Of a stretch of DNA of 64,000 nucleotides, positions 1 through 8,907 are shown piece by piece (position 1 is the stretch's first letter; each line of letters opens with the position of its first letter). Position numbers and translations under genes: made by a program. Under the pieces are notes generated by a model. It saw only the letters and a program-made list of their open reading frames with translations. It ran no database searches and was not told the DNA's origin. The stretch covers positions 1-64,000 of the forward strand of contig JAURWS010000039.1 of assembly GCA_030654835.1 (NCBI GenBank), given 5' to 3'. The DNA comes from Gammaproteobacteria bacterium (GTDB lineage: Bacteria; Pseudomonadota; Gammaproteobacteria; Pseudomonadales; Pseudohongiellaceae).

Positions 1-32
1 GTGCGACTGCTGCAATACGAAATGTAATAAAT

Positions 33-108
33 GGGGTCAGGTATATTTGGGGTCAGAGTAAAAATACAGTACTGTATTTTTACTCTGACCCCAAATATCC
101 CTGACCCC
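33..108. repeat. Long palindrome plus 15-bp tandem duplication
   Basis: Bases 43-98 form a perfect 56-bp palindrome centred on AGTACT. After one mismatched pair (42/99) the pairing continues out to 33-108. Immediately after it, CTGACCCCGACTTTC occurs twice in tandem (101-115 and 116-130), ending just before the ribosome binding site of the next gene. The inner 44 bp (49-92) recur unchanged at 41112-41155. There is no T-tract placed like an intrinsic terminator. The outer half-site GGGGTCAGAG shares GGGTCAGA with the ends of the RAYT element at 21481-22427, so a RAYT-linked repeat is likely but inferred. Confidence 0.85.
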
Positions 109-143
109 GACTTTCCTGACCCCGACTTTCACGGAGAACCGAT

Positions 144-1001
144 ATGTCCGATATAGAACTTCCCGGTGCGCTGGTCAGTGTGGGCTGGCTCGCCGCTGCT
201 TTGCAAGATCAGTCACTGATCGTGCTCGACGCCAGCTGGCACATGCCCGGCAGCGCCCGCGATGCCGAGCAGGAATGGCTGGCACAGCGCATCCCCGGTG
301 CGCGCTTCTTCGATTTCGACAACCGCATCTGCGACCGCGACTCCAGCCTGCCCCACATGATGCCGGACCCGGAGCTGTTTACCACCGAGCTGCGTCGGCT
401 CGGCGTGAACAGCGACAGCACGGTAGTCGTCTATGACAGTGTCGGCATCTTCTCCAGCCCGCGCGCCTGGTGGATGTTGCAGGCGATGGGACTCCGACGC
501 AGCGCCGTGCTGGATGGCGGATTGCCGGCGTGGCGGCAGGCCGGGCTGCAATTGCACGACTCGGCACCGGAGCCGACCCGGCACAGCGGCGACTTCACGG
601 CCAGCTATCGCCCCACGCTGATCAGCGACTGGCGCGAGGTGCTGCTGGCGACGTCCGCGAACGACGTCAGCATCCTCGATGCCCGCTCGGCAGATCGTTT
701 CCACGCCAGAGCGCCTGAGCCGCGCCCCGGCCTGCGCGGCGGACACATGCCGGGTTCTCGCAACCTGCCTTTCGACCAACTGATAAACGGCGGCCGCATG
801 CGTCCTGTGAACGAGTTGCAACTGGCTCTGTCGGCTCGCGCACCGGCGTCCGATCGCATCATTGCCACCTGCGGTTCGGGCGTCACCTCTTGCGTCATCG
901 CTCTTGCAGCACACGTGGCTGGCTATCGGGACATCGCCGTGTACGATGGCTCCTGGGCAGAATGGGGAGCGGATGCGACACTGCCGGTGGTAACAGGCTA
1001 G
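144..1001 (+). CDS. sseA: 3-mercaptopyruvate/thiosulfate sulfurtransferase
   Basis: The 285-residue protein has two rhodanese domains, the usual length for SseA. The N-terminal domain (about residues 10-135) lacks a catalytic cysteine. The C-terminal domain carries the loop CGSGVT with Cys243, the form typical of 3-mercaptopyruvate sulfurtransferases rather than of thiosulfate-preferring rhodaneses. It should move sulfane sulfur from 3-mercaptopyruvate to thiol or cyanide acceptors in the cytoplasm. GGAG at 133-136 sits 7 nt before the ATG. The long palindrome and tandem repeat end directly upstream, so any promoter must lie within or before them. The family is certain; the preferred donor is inferred from the loop. 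Confidence 0.92.
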   Translation: MSDIELPGALVSVGWLAAALQDQSLIVLDASWHMPGSARDAEQEWLAQRIPGARFFDFDNRICDRDSSLPHMMPDPELFTTELRRLGVNSDSTVVVYDSVGIFSSPRAWWMLQAMGLRRSAVLDGGLPAWRQAGLQLHDSAPEPTRHSGDFTASYRPTLISDWREVLLATSANDVSILDARSADRFHARAPEPRPGLRGGHMPGSRNLPFDQLINGGRMRPVNELQLALSARAPASDRIIATCGSGVTSCVIALAAHVAGYRDIAVYDGSWAEWGADATLPVVTG

Positions 1002-1047
1002 ATAAATTTCGTATACTGCCCGGACGAAAAATCACCGACTGAAGATC

Positions 1048-1815
1048 ATGAGCGAAGGCAACCCCGACAATTCAACCCCCGTGACAGAACCCGGCGCCGT
1101 GATGCAGGCCAAGGGCAAGGAAAGCACCCCCAGTGGCGGCGGCTTTCTGGCCAACCTCGCCTTCAACATTATCATTCCCGTGTTCATCCTGAGCCGACTG
1201 AGTGGCGTCGACAGCCTTGGCCCGTCGCTGAGTATTGTCTTCGCGCTGGCCTTCCCCATTGGCTATGGTCTGTGGGATCTGCGCCAGTCCGGCAAGATCA
1301 ATCCATTCTCCATCCTCGGCGTAGTGAGCGTGTTCCTGACCGGTGGCATCAGCCTGCTGGAGCTGGACCCCAAGTACATCGCCATCAAAGAGGCGACAAT
1401 TCCAGCCTGCATCGGCATCGCCGTGCTGCTGACCCAGCGTACCCGTTTCCCGCTGGTGAAGACGCTGATCCTGAACGCCCAATTGATCCGCGTCGAAGCG
1501 CTCTATACAGCGCTGGCGGACAAGGGCAAGACTGATCTGTTCGAGCGCCGCCTGGCGCAGGCATCGCTGATTGTGGCGGGGTCGTTCTTCGTCTCGTCAG
1601 TGCTGAACTTCGTGCTCGCCAAAATCATTCTGGTCAGCCCGCCCGGCACCACGGAGTTCAGCGCCGAACTGGGCAAGATGACCGCGCTCAGCTATCCGGT
1701 GATAGCCCTGCCGAGCATGGTGATTCTCATGCTGGCGATCTGGTTTGTATTCTCACAGGTGAAAAAACTGACGGGCGAGAGCCTGGAGACCTTCCTTGTA
1801 GAACAGGGCGACTAG
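1048..1815 (+). CDS. VC0807-family integral membrane protein
   Basis: This 255-residue protein has a polar N-terminus of about 30 residues and then several hydrophobic segments (roughly 34-52, 57-75, 88-103, 113-125, 170-195 and 213-235). The pattern and motifs such as NPFSILG resemble the VC0807 family, which is related to intracellular-septation A-like membrane proteins of unknown function. GAAG lies just before the ATG. It follows sseA by 46 nt and may be cotranscribed. Its stop codon overlaps the stop of the converging fbpC by 3-4 nt, leaving no room for a terminator between them. No function is assigned. Confidence 0.7.
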   Translation: MSEGNPDNSTPVTEPGAVMQAKGKESTPSGGGFLANLAFNIIIPVFILSRLSGVDSLGPSLSIVFALAFPIGYGLWDLRQSGKINPFSILGVVSVFLTGGISLLELDPKYIAIKEATIPACIGIAVLLTQRTRFPLVKTLILNAQLIRVEALYTALADKGKTDLFERRLAQASLIVAGSFFVSSVLNFVLAKIILVSPPGTTEFSAELGKMTALSYPVIALPSMVILMLAIWFVFSQVKKLTGESLETFLVEQGD

Positions 1816-2858
1816 CTCGCTCTGAACGCCACCAGATGATCCATCTCGATATGAATGCCGATCATCTCCCCCTCGGTATGGGCGTGATGGCTCGGCACCA
1901 GACTCAGCACGTGCGAGCCATCCGGCAGTGCCAGTGTGTAGAGGTAGCCCGCGCCGCGAAAGGCCTTGTCAACCACTCGGGCATGAGTCGGGCTGGCGTC
2001 ATCGTGAATCACATCATCCGGCCGAATCAATACGGTCACCCTGCTGCCCATCGGGTAGCCATGCAATTCATCCCCACCCAGCAGCCCCAGCGCCGTCTCT
2101 ACCCGTGAAGGGTCCACGACGGTGCCGTTGAGGAAGACGCCCTCGCCCACGAAATCGGCCACATAGGCACAGGCTGGCTGGTGATAGAGCTCGAAGGGTG
2201 TGCTCCACTGCAGCAACTCTCCCGCACGCATGACGCCGATCTCATCGGCCATGGCGAACGCCTCGTACTGATTGTGGCTGACCAGAATGGCGGTGATGCC
2301 GTCCTGCTTCAGCACGACACGAATCTCGCGGGCAATCTGTTCACGCAATTCCACATCGAGGCTGGCGAAGGGTTCGTCCAGCAACAGGATGCCGGGTTTC
2401 GGCGCCATGGCCCGCGCCACCGCAACGCGCTGCTGCTGCCCGCCGGACAGGCGATGCGGATAGGCATTGAGAAAATCACCAATCTTGAGCATCTCCGCCA
2501 ACTCGTGCACTCGCTTCTGGCGGTCCGCCCTACTCATGGCCGAAAGGCCAAAGGCGATGTTCTCCGTGACCGTCAGATGCGGAAACAGGGCATAGTCCTG
2601 GAATACCATGCCGACATGGCGCTTCTCCACCGGCAGACACAGTTGCTGATTGCTGACCGGGTGTCCGGCGATGCTGATCTCGCCCTGCTGGACCTTCTCA
2701 AACCCGGCGATGGCACGCAGCAAGGTGGTCTTGCCACAGCCGCTCGGCCCCAACAGACAACCGATGGTGCCGTGACTGAGTTGCAAGGAAATGCCGCGCA
2801 CAATGGGATTGCCGTCAAGAGCAACGGAAACATCTTTCAGTTCAAGTACTTGAGTCAT
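1812..2858 (-). CDS. fbpC: Ferric iron ABC transporter ATP-binding protein
   Basis: The 348-residue ATPase energises the Fe(III) importer. It shows Walker A GPSGCGKTT (about residues 38-46), the Q-loop, the ABC signature LSGGQQQR, Walker B ILLLDEP and an H-loop (SHNQYEA). A C-terminal TOBE-like regulatory region of about 110 residues is typical of FbpC and other CUT1-like ATPases. It is the last gene of fbpA-fbpB-fbpC and its start overlaps the end of fbpB by 17 nt, which suggests translational coupling. The iron assignment comes mainly from the binding protein FbpA. Confidence 0.92.
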   Translation of the reverse strand: MTQVLELKDVSVALDGNPIVRGISLQLSHGTIGCLLGPSGCGKTTLLRAIAGFEKVQQGEISIAGHPVSNQQLCLPVEKRHVGMVFQDYALFPHLTVTENIAFGLSAMSRADRQKRVHELAEMLKIGDFLNAYPHRLSGGQQQRVAVARAMAPKPGILLLDEPFASLDVELREQIAREIRVVLKQDGITAILVSHNQYEAFAMADEIGVMRAGELLQWSTPFELYHQPACAYVADFVGEGVFLNGTVVDPSRVETALGLLGGDELHGYPMGSRVTVLIRPDDVIHDDASPTHARVVDKAFRGAGYLYTLALPDGSHVLSLVPSHHAHTEGEMIGIHIEMDHLVAFRAS

Positions 2859-4539
2859 GGCCCGGCCGGGATCTGGAGATCGATTTACTGAGGATGATAA
2901 CAGGAATGATACCGGCCAACACGATCATCAGGGCCGAGCTGGAGGCCTCCGCGAGGCGCTCCTGATTGGCCAGTTCGTAGGTACGGATCGCCAGTGTGTT
3001 GAAATTGAACGGTCGCAGGATAAGAGTAGCGGGCAACTCCTTGAGTACATCCACGAATACCAGCAGGCTGGCGGTCAAGAGACTGCCCTGCAGCAGCGGC
3101 ACATGCACGCGACGCAAAATCTGCAAAGGGCTGAGGCCCATAGAGCGGCCGACATCGTCCATCGTCGGCTTGATCTTGCCCAGCCCGGCATCCAGTGTAT
3201 TCAGCGCGACGGGCAGGAAGCGCACCAGATAGGCGAACACGACGGCGATCAACGTGCCACTCAGCAGCAGCCCGGTGGCAATGTCGAAGTGCTCACGCAT
3301 CCACCCATCCAGCGTGTTGTCGAACCACGCGAAGGGAATCAGCACGCCCACCGCGATCACCGTGCCTGGGATCGCATAGCCGAGCCCCATCACTCTGACG
3401 ATCCCGCGCAGCGGCAGGGTCGGACGCAGGCGCTTGCTGTAAGTAATGAACACGCCCAGCAGCAGTGCGATGATGGCTGTGATCGAGGCGAGTTCCAGAC
3501 TGTTCATGAACAGGGTAAAGAAGCTGTCCTTGTCGACCAGATGCCAGGTATCCACGGCCCAGAGCGACAGCTGGATGAAGGGGATCAGGAAGCCGAGCAG
3601 GACCGGCAGGATGCAGTAGATCATGGCCGCCGCACGCTTCCAGCCGGTCAACGGGATCTGTGGCAGGCGTGAGTACTTGTTGCTGGTGTGGTGGTAGCGC
3701 GCCTTGTGCCGCGACCAATGCTCCGTCATCACCAGAAACAGGATGAAGATCAACAACACGGCCGCGAGCTGGGCTGCCGCTGTGAGGCTGCCCAAACCGA
3801 ACCAGGTGCGGAAGATGCCGGTGGTGAAGGCAGACACTCCGAAATACTGCACGGTTCCGTAGTCCGCCAGCGTCTCCATCAGCACCAGCGACAGGCCAGC
3901 GATGATGGCAGGTCGAGCGAGCGGCATCGCCACGCGGGTGAATGCCTGCCAGGGGCTGGCACCGAGCGTGCGCGAGACCTCCAGCACACACACCGACTGC
4001 TCCAGAAAGGCGGTGCGGGAGAGCAGATAGACGTAGGGATAGAGCACCAGCGACAGCATGGCGACAGCGCCAGCCAGAGAGCGGACATTGGGAAACCAGT
4101 AGTCACCGAAGCGCACGTCGAAGGTCTCGCGAATCCACACCTGTAGCGGCCCGCCGACGTCCAGCATCCCTGTATAGGTGTAGGCAATGATGTAGGCGGG
4201 CATGGCGAGTGGCAGCACCAGCGCCCACTCCAGTATGCGGCTGCCCGGAAAGCGGGTCATCGTCACCAGCCAGGCCGGCCCGATGCCGAGCACCAGCACC
4301 ACGAGACCAACGCCCACCAGCAGCGTCAGGGAATGGGTGACATAGTCGCCGAGCACCGTGTCATAGAGGTGTTGCCAGACGCCGTCGCTACTGCTGGTAA
4401 TCGACGTGAGAATGGTGAGCACCGGCACGCTGAGCAGCAGACACAACAGCAGGATACCCAGCATGGGGAGACGGCTGTAAAACCCGGTTTTCAGAGACGA
4501 CAAGGCCCCTTCCGGGGCTCTGTCCACACTATTGATCAT
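2842..4539 (-). CDS. fbpB: Ferric iron ABC transporter permease (fused two-domain)
   Basis: The 565-residue inner-membrane permease has two homologous halves, each with about six transmembrane helices, as usual for FbpB. Each half holds an EAA-like cytoplasmic loop that contacts the ATPase: near the motif SRTLGASPWQAFTRVAMP in the first half and GRSMGLSPLQILRRVHVP in the second. It forms the Fe(III) channel in the cytoplasmic membrane. It lies 44 nt after fbpA and overlaps fbpC. The start ATG has no strong Shine-Dalgarno sequence, so coupling to fbpA is possible. Confidence 0.92.
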   Translation of the reverse strand: MINSVDRAPEGALSSLKTGFYSRLPMLGILLLCLLLSVPVLTILTSITSSSDGVWQHLYDTVLGDYVTHSLTLLVGVGLVVLVLGIGPAWLVTMTRFPGSRILEWALVLPLAMPAYIIAYTYTGMLDVGGPLQVWIRETFDVRFGDYWFPNVRSLAGAVAMLSLVLYPYVYLLSRTAFLEQSVCVLEVSRTLGASPWQAFTRVAMPLARPAIIAGLSLVLMETLADYGTVQYFGVSAFTTGIFRTWFGLGSLTAAAQLAAVLLIFILFLVMTEHWSRHKARYHHTSNKYSRLPQIPLTGWKRAAAMIYCILPVLLGFLIPFIQLSLWAVDTWHLVDKDSFFTLFMNSLELASITAIIALLLGVFITYSKRLRPTLPLRGIVRVMGLGYAIPGTVIAVGVLIPFAWFDNTLDGWMREHFDIATGLLLSGTLIAVVFAYLVRFLPVALNTLDAGLGKIKPTMDDVGRSMGLSPLQILRRVHVPLLQGSLLTASLLVFVDVLKELPATLILRPFNFNTLAIRTYELANQERLAEASSSALMIVLAGIIPVIILSKSISRSRPGHDSST

Positions 4540-4583
4540 GGAGACATCTGCTTGTCAGGTGCGGGCGGTGGTTGCCACCCTTG

Positions 4584-5603
4584 TTACTGCCAGCCGGCTC
4601 TGTCCATCAGGCGGACTGCTTCGGCATTATGGATGCCGAGTTCTTCCAGCGCAAGATTGTCAGCCTTAAAGGTTCCCCAGGACTGCAGCACCTCGCTGGC
4701 AGGCACATCGGCACGCACCGGGAACTCGTTGTTCACTTCTGCGTACCAGGCCTGCGCTTCTTCACCAGCCAGGAATTCCATCAACTGCACGGCGGCATCG
4801 CGATTCTTCGCAGCCTTGGTAATACCCGCACCGCTGATGTTCATGTGCGCGCCATTGCCATTCTGATCCGGGAAGAACACGGCTACGGCCGCAGCCGCCT
4901 TGCGCTCTGCCTCATTGGTGGACTTGAGCATGCCACCGAAGTAGTAGGTGTTGCTGATGGCCAGATCGCACTGCCCTGCGGCCACTGCACTGATCTGCTC
5001 GCGGTCGCCACCTTGCGGGTCGCGGCCGAAGTTCGCCACCAGGCCAGTGGCCCAGGCTTCCGTCGCCTCAACGCCATTGCGGCTGATCATCGACGCCACC
5101 AGAGACTGGTTGTAGATGTTGCCGGAGGAACGCACGCAAATCTTGTTATCCCACTTCGGATCGGCCAGATCGGCATAAGTGGACAGATCCGCAGGATTCA
5201 CGCGCGCCCTGTCATAGATAATGACGCGTGAACGTAGCGTCAGGCCATACCAATAGCCCTCGGAATCGCGGTACTGGGCAGGAATGATGTCGTTGATAGC
5301 CGCAGATTCCACAGCCTGCAGAACACCCGCCTCTTTGGCACGATAGAGACGGCCAACGTCTTCGGCAATCAGCATATCCGCCGGAGAGTTATCCCCCTCC
5401 AAAGTCAGACGCTGGATCAGTTCATCTGCAGAGCCCGTCACCAGATTCACGGTCACGCCGGTGCGCTCTGTGAAGATATCCAGAATCGGTTTGATGAGAT
5501 TTTCCTGCCTGGCGGAATAGATATTCACTTCGTCGGCAAGCGCCGGTACGCAATAAGGAGTGCAACAAACGGCCAGCAGCGTCAGCGTAAATTTTCTAAG
5601 CAT
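4584..5603 (-). CDS. fbpA: Periplasmic ferric iron-binding protein
   Basis: The ATG at 5603 is preferred over the longer reading frame because GAGGAG lies 8 nt upstream and the protein then begins with a clean signal peptide (MLRKFTLTLLAVCC to ALA-DE). The 339-residue product is a transferrin-like periplasmic binding protein. The adjacent tyrosines Tyr220-Tyr221 in the segment ISNTYYFGGM match the paired tyrosines that coordinate Fe(III) in the FbpA family. It delivers ferric iron to FbpBC. A Fur-box-like sequence lies upstream at 5684-5703. Confidence in iron as substrate is high because of the tyrosine pair. Confidence 0.92.
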   Translation of the reverse strand: MLRKFTLTLLAVCCTPYCVPALADEVNIYSARQENLIKPILDIFTERTGVTVNLVTGSADELIQRLTLEGDNSPADMLIAEDVGRLYRAKEAGVLQAVESAAINDIIPAQYRDSEGYWYGLTLRSRVIIYDRARVNPADLSTYADLADPKWDNKICVRSSGNIYNQSLVASMISRNGVEATEAWATGLVANFGRDPQGGDREQISAVAAGQCDLAISNTYYFGGMLKSTNEAERKAAAAVAVFFPDQNGNGAHMNISGAGITKAAKNRDAAVQLMEFLAGEEAQAWYAEVNNEFPVRADVPASEVLQSWGTFKADNLALEELGIHNAEAVRLMDRAGWQ

Positions 5604-5683
5604 GGAGACGACTCCTCGGTGCGGGTTGAGTGAGGGAATGGCTGTCATATCTGGCAGCAAAGAGAGCACCGTATCATGGAGGA

Positions 5684-5703
5684 GATGATAATCGATCTCA
5701 TTT
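5684..5703 (-). promoter_or_regulatory. Candidate Fur box upstream of fbpA
   Basis: The sequence contains TGATAATCGATCTCA (5686-5700). One half matches the 7-1-7 Fur motif TGATAAT perfectly; the other half matches about four of seven bases. It lies about 85-100 nt upstream of the fbpA start in the only intergenic gap available for the operon promoter. Iron-dependent repression by Fur is standard for fbpABC. The site is read by eye only. Confidence 0.45.
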
Positions 5704-5740
5704 AGACTTGCAATTGGAAAAACGCCGACGAAGAAAAGTA

Positions 5741-7201
5741 TCAGGCACTGCGGGCGGTCAATCGACCCGTGACCTTTTCCGGTTCGCCGATCTCATCGAA
5801 GAAGACAAAGGCGTGGGGGGACTTCTTGGCGGCATACATGGCCTGGTCGGCGTTCCTCAACAACTCCGCGCCCTCGGTACCATCCTGAGGGGCGAGCGCG
5901 GCACCAATACTGAAACGCACCGGGAACTCGCGTCCATCCACCTGCATGGGTTTTTGGAGAGACAGCATCAGCCCCTCCATCACCTGCCGGGTCGACTCCC
6001 GCGTCGCACCATGCAGCAGCACAGCAAACTCATCGCCACCATAGCGTGCGATCAGATCTGATTTGCGCAATGCGGCCTTCAAGCGTCGGCCAATAATCCG
6101 CAGGACCTGATCGCCCGCGTCGTGCCCGCGCGTATCGTTGATCTGTTTGAAATCATTCATATCGAGGAGCAGCACGGCAAAGCTGTTGAACGGTGCTCCC
6201 ACGGGCTTCATGCACAACCGACCGATACTCATGTCCAGCAGGCGCCGATTGGCAACCCCGGTCAGTGTGTCAAGGTGTGCGAGCGTGTTCAGAGGGCCAA
6301 CCATCAAGCGGGTCAGCAGGAACACGGCAAGAACACTCAACGCCACGCTGGCCAGCATCCATCTCATCAGGCTGGTCTGCAGTTGATCGAAGGGCCCCAT
6401 GACCTCATCGAGCGACTTGCCCATGACGCCAATGACCTCCAGACCCTCGGAACGAACCAGCGGCAGCATGTTCAGAAGATAGTTGTGCTGGCCACTCTCG
6501 AAAGATGGTGCAACCCCGTCCGCCGAGATGAACTGTTCCAGCATGCCATCGCCGACTTCTGTCGGAAAGGTCGAGGCATGCATCTTCCACGGCGTGCCGA
6601 CAATGCGGGCAAAGAACGCATAGTTGGCATTGGCGTCTCCTCCCAATGCCTGCCACAAAGGGTCTCCCATCGGGAAGCCGATACTGAGCCAGCCGACTGG
6701 CTGCGGGGCATTGATGGGAATTGTCACTATCTGGTGGAGAACCTCACCGCTGCTATCCATCGGCGCGATCAACTGCAGGGGCAGAGGCGACTGCAGGATC
6801 GCAGGATTTACTCTGACAGTGCCGGATTGGCGGGTGGAGGCTGGCCCGGACACATAGGCAATCACATTCCGGTTCATGTCGGTGAGGAGCATGGCTGCCG
6901 CCTGAATGCGAAAGCCGTTATTCTGCAACGTCGCCTCCATGGCCAGCCTGTCCCCGGTTGCTATCGCCTCCCGCACAGTGGCGTCAGCCGCGATCACTTG
7001 GCCTGCCAATGCCAGTTGCCGACTGCGCAGGAGGACGAGATTGCGCATGACATCGGATGCGATCTGCAGATCATGACCAGCGTTCTCGCGCGCGATGTTT
7101 TCATTGCTGACCGTGAGCACCATGTAGGCTCCGATCTGGATCAACGCGAACACCACGATGAAGACGTAGATGATCTTCCATTCGTACAAGCGATAATTCA
7201 T
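5741..7201 (-). CDS. Membrane-anchored diguanylate cyclase with periplasmic sensor
   Basis: The 486-residue protein has a transmembrane helix at about 10-30, a periplasmic region of about 250 residues (CHASE4-like in length and placement), a second helix at about 283-300, and a C-terminal GGDEF domain. The catalytic motif GGDEF is intact (388-392) and a product-inhibition I-site RKSD (379-382) sits exactly five residues before it. It should therefore make cyclic di-GMP from GTP under feedback control. No EAL domain is present. It lies upstream of fbpA on the same strand, but the Fur-type gap suggests a separate transcript. The sensed ligand is unknown. Confidence 0.9.
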   Translation of the reverse strand: MNYRLYEWKIIYVFIVVFALIQIGAYMVLTVSNENIARENAGHDLQIASDVMRNLVLLRSRQLALAGQVIAADATVREAIATGDRLAMEATLQNNGFRIQAAAMLLTDMNRNVIAYVSGPASTRQSGTVRVNPAILQSPLPLQLIAPMDSSGEVLHQIVTIPINAPQPVGWLSIGFPMGDPLWQALGGDANANYAFFARIVGTPWKMHASTFPTEVGDGMLEQFISADGVAPSFESGQHNYLLNMLPLVRSEGLEVIGVMGKSLDEVMGPFDQLQTSLMRWMLASVALSVLAVFLLTRLMVGPLNTLAHLDTLTGVANRRLLDMSIGRLCMKPVGAPFNSFAVLLLDMNDFKQINDTRGHDAGDQVLRIIGRRLKAALRKSDLIARYGGDEFAVLLHGATRESTRQVMEGLMLSLQKPMQVDGREFPVRFSIGAALAPQDGTEGAELLRNADQAMYAAKKSPHAFVFFDEIGEPEKVTGRLTARSA

Positions 7202-7512
7202 GAATGTCCTTACTCTTTTGCAGGCTTCGTTGCAGGATATTATCAGGCTCTCTGCCTGCTCCCTTGTGCCCGATCAATTTTTGCGCAAAAAACATCCTGT
7301 GAGCAAACTAAACCAGCGCCTCAGTTTAATCAAGGAGTGCAGGAATAGATATCGCGACCAACCGCAGTGATCGCCGGGATCACGGGAATCGCCTTGGTAA
7401 GCTTTTACTGTAGAATGCTTTGTATCAGCAGGGCTGGCAATCACCCGGCCAGGCAGTTGCACCACGATTTTTCAGAGACACGAAGCCAATTATAATTATC
7501 GAGGTCAGGCCC
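7202..7512. other. Divergent intergenic region, no gene seen
   Basis: These 311 nt separate the leftward diguanylate cyclase from the rightward cytochrome gene and must hold both promoters. A TATAAT-like TAGAAT occurs near 7412, but no convincing -35 element pairs with it. I see no stable RNA, repeat or conserved coding frame here. Confidence 0.4.
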
Positions 7513-8049
7513 ATGCACATCAGTCTCCCGCTACAATTTTTCCGCTCGTTGACAGGTGCGCTGAGTGCCTTGCTGTTTCTCGCAGGATGCAGCGAACCTG
7601 CAACCGAACCCAATGCAACTGCCGCCAGTGCTGCCGATAATGCAGCGGCGGCCTTTGACACCTCGCTGGACATGCGGGACTTCATGAATCTGATTCTCGA
7701 CCCGGCAGCAGACGTCCTCTGGGATTCCGCAGGCTGGGTAGACAGCAGAGAAACCGGTTACGAGGAGCTCTACCCGACCACTGACGAGCAATGGGACTAC
7801 GTGCGGCGCCATGCGGCACTCATCATCGAGATTGGCAACATGCTCGCGCTGCCAGGGCGAGCCGTCGACAACGATGCGTGGCTGACTTATGCCAACGGTT
7901 TGAGCCAGGCGGGAGCGCTCGCCATGGAGGCCGCCGCCGTCCAGAACGAGGAGGACTTCTTCCAGGCCGGAGCACAGCTGTACAGCGTCTGTACCGCCTG
8001 TCACCAGTCCTACAATCCCGAAATCACTTCCAAGTTTGCCACCAACTGA
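7513..8049 (+). CDS. Monoheme c-type cytochrome lipoprotein
   Basis: The ATG at 7513 has GAGG 8 nt upstream and gives a lipoprotein signal with lipobox LAGC (Cys26). The 178-residue product ends with a single heme-binding motif CTACH (160-164) about 15 residues from the C-terminus, the position typical of cytochrome c'/c556-like four-helix proteins. It should be a lipid-anchored periplasmic electron carrier or small-ligand binder. It is followed within about 100 nt by a HupE-like membrane protein and then an anchored protein, suggesting one operon. The cytochrome call is firm; the partner is unknown. Confidence 0.8.
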   Translation: MHISLPLQFFRSLTGALSALLFLAGCSEPATEPNATAASAADNAAAAFDTSLDMRDFMNLILDPAADVLWDSAGWVDSRETGYEELYPTTDEQWDYVRRHAALIIEIGNMLALPGRAVDNDAWLTYANGLSQAGALAMEAAAVQNEEDFFQAGAQLYSVCTACHQSYNPEITSKFATN

Positions 8050-8146
8050 CTGGACGATGCGTCGCATGCCAGCGAAGACAGCAATTCGCCACATCCTATG
8101 GCCGGACAACACTGCGTCCACCACGTCGGCATTGCTGATCGCTTTC

Positions 8147-8848
8147 ATGCAGACCGCTTTCCTGCGCACCTCGGTCGTGCTGATGTTGCTGGCGATGGTG
8201 TTGCTGGCGTTGGCAGGCAATGCTCAGGCCCACTCCATCACCGGCAATGACGCCAACTTCGTGCAGGACATTGATGGCCCCGCCGTCGTGCCCTTCATCT
8301 ATCTGGGCGCCAAGCACATGGTCACCGGCTACGATCATCTGCTATACCTGATCGGTGTCGTCTTCTTTCTCTATCGTCCGGTGCAGGTGGTTCAATATGT
8401 CACCCTGTTTGCCGCGGGACACAGCATCACGCTGCTGACCGGAGTGCTGGCAGATCTGCAGGTGAACGCCTATCTGATTGACACCATCATCGGTCTGTCC
8501 ATTGCCTACAAGGCGCTCGAAAACATGGGCGGCTTCGAGAAGCTCGGGAGATTACACCCAGATCCCCGCCTGGCTGTATTCGTTTTTGGACTGTTTCACG
8601 GGCTGGGACTCGCCACCAAGCTGCAGGAATTCGAGCTTTCCCCGAACGGCCTGATCGTCAATATCATCAGTTTCAATGTCGGCGTGGAACTGGGGCAGTT
8701 TCTGGCGCTGTTCATCATTTTCATCGTGCTGAGCTATTGGCGCCGCTTCGCCAGCTACCTGCGTCATGCCTTCATCACGAACACCGCTCTGATGAGCGGG
8801 GGATTCCTGCTTGCCGCTTACCAGTTCACCCACTATCTGCTCAACTGA
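8147..8848 (+). CDS. HupE/UreJ-family membrane protein
   Basis: From the ATG at 8147 the protein begins with a signal peptide ending GNAQA-HS, followed by about six membrane segments. Histidine motifs include the HMVTGYDH segment, the GHS segment and FHGLG, as in the HupE/UreJ_2 family linked to nickel or other metal uptake. Alternative upstream starts (ATG 8057 or 8066, TTG 8036, the last overlapping the cytochrome gene) lack a good ribosome binding site and would hide the signal peptide. No hydrogenase or urease genes are nearby, so the transported metal is open. Confidence 0.8.
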   Translation: MQTAFLRTSVVLMLLAMVLLALAGNAQAHSITGNDANFVQDIDGPAVVPFIYLGAKHMVTGYDHLLYLIGVVFFLYRPVQVVQYVTLFAAGHSITLLTGVLADLQVNAYLIDTIIGLSIAYKALENMGGFEKLGRLHPDPRLAVFVFGLFHGLGLATKLQEFELSPNGLIVNIISFNVGVELGQFLALFIIFIVLSYWRRFASYLRHAFITNTALMSGGFLLAAYQFTHYLLN

Positions 8849-8907
8849 GCCTGACCAACTGAACCAATGAATTCCCCGACATGCTGACCAGGGGTTGGAG
8901 ATCCGCG

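Noticed and set aside
49-92. LexA box or intrinsic terminator within the 44-bp palindrome
   Set aside because: The spacing does not fit CTGT-N8-ACAG, there is no T-tract after a GC-rich stem, and the same unit occurs after ettA with different neighbours.
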